Shown in pieces: positions 6,460 through 6,808 of a stretch of 6,808 nt of DNA (its first letter is position 1; every line of letters begins with the position of its first letter). The position numbers were made by a program, and so were the translations under genes. The notes beneath the pieces were generated by a model, which was not told where the DNA came from, ran no database searches, and saw only the letters and a program-made list of their open reading frames with translations. Location: NCBI GenBank assembly GCA_964608735.1, contig CAZSPL010000209.1, positions 1 to 6,808 on the forward strand, in the 5' to 3' direction. This DNA comes from CAZSPL01 sp964608735 (GTDB lineage Bacteria; JAJVIF01; JAPKYR01; CAZSPL01).

Positions 6460-6808
6460 CTACTCCTTCTCTCTTACCGCATCCCTAATGGCATCGAGGA
6501 TTTCCTCGGGGCCGTGGCCGAGGGTCATCATGCCGCGGAGGAATCCGCGTATGAGTTTATCCGTCTGGCGTTTCGTTTCGGTTTTCGAATATTCCGCGCC
6601 GATGTTTTCAGACACGAAACTCCCCACGCCACGCTGGGTTGTGATTATCCCAAGATGTTCCAGTTCGAGGAACGCGCGGCTCACGGTGTTCGGGTTGATC
6701 ATGAGATCGACCGCCACCTGTCGTACCGTGGGCATCTTGTCGCCCGGCTTGATACGCCCGGAAGCGATCATCTCCTTGACCTTTTCGACTATCTGAACGT
6801 AGATAGGT
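6460..6808 (-). CDS. GntR-family transcriptional regulator, YtrA subfamily (5' end beyond the window)
   Basis: The frame stays open to the window edge, so the gene is partial; 115 residues are visible, starting in PIYVQIVEKVKE, and only roughly the first 10 are probably missing. The winged-helix DNA-binding domain is clear: a helix ending IASGRIKPGDKMPTVRQVA, the recognition helix region INPNTVSRAFLELEHLGII and the wing TTQRGVGSFV. The remaining tail (KRQTDKLIRGFLRGMMTLGHGPEEILDAIRD) is the short two-helix dimerisation part typical of YtrA proteins, not the large FadR or UbiC-like effector domains of other GntR members. Relatives are usually repressors encoded at the head of operons for ABC transporters or membrane proteins, and often autoregulate. 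Here the next co-directional gene encodes a polytopic membrane protein. The Met at 6769-6771 is inside the conserved domain and is not the true start. The stop is TAG at 6460-6462. Confidence 0.92.
   Translation of the reverse strand, partial: PIYVQIVEKVKEMIASGRIKPGDKMPTVRQVAVDLMINPNTVSRAFLELEHLGIITTQRGVGSFVSENIGAEYSKTETKRQTDKLIRGFLRGMMTLGHGPEEILDAIRDAVREKE

Noticed and set aside
6449..6796. A 115-codon plus-strand frame antisense to the GntR-type gene
   Set aside because: The minus strand encodes an unmistakable winged-helix regulator; the plus frame is its shadow.

Overview
The window is a bacterial chromosomal segment of compact genes with Shine-Dalgarno sites. One gene dominates it: a minus-strand gene of 1262 codons for a soluble signalling protein. 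In order, this protein carries three tandem Ser/Thr-kinase-like domains, a degenerate PP2C-phosphatase-like domain, four TPR repeats and a basic tail. Lineage cannot be fixed from sequence alone. Moderate-to-high GC in the core genes, eukaryote-like kinases and a YtrA-type GntR regulator fit several groups, for example spirochaetes or other deep-branching Gram-negatives. That is only a loose guess.

Layout. Positions 1-1000 (minus strand) are visibly AT-richer. They hold a two-gene unit: an AlbA_2/Schlafen-type DNA-binding-domain protein, then a translationally coupled partner gene interrupted by an in-frame TAA after 97 codons. The same frame stays open to the window edge. The junction between this block and the kinase gene (1029-1115) carries a direct repeat of the last codons of the kinase gene around a 61-bp AT-rich segment, which looks like an insertion or duplication scar. 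The kinase gene fills 1101-4889. Its promoter is well defined (TTGACG, 17-bp spacer, TATAAT at 4949-4977), and the short leader contains a hairpin and a strong ribosome binding site.

Divergent from the kinase gene, a plus-strand gene (5110-5577) encodes a small single-pass membrane protein with a basic helical cytoplasmic part. It converges on a minus-strand gene for a polytopic membrane protein (5599-6291), preceded by the 3' part of a YtrA-subfamily GntR repressor gene (6460 to the window edge).

How the genes may work together. The large protein looks like a scaffold or integrator more than a simple kinase. Only its first kinase domain keeps the whole catalytic set. The second has Glu for the catalytic Asp, the third is a clear pseudokinase, and the PP2C domain has lost key acidic residues. 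The divergent membrane protein is a possible partner but nothing proves it. The GntR protein probably regulates itself and the membrane protein downstream. The AlbA_2 pair looks like an acquired accessory cassette, possibly defence-related, and seems to be decaying or recoded. No tRNA, rRNA, CRISPR array or intact transposase was seen.
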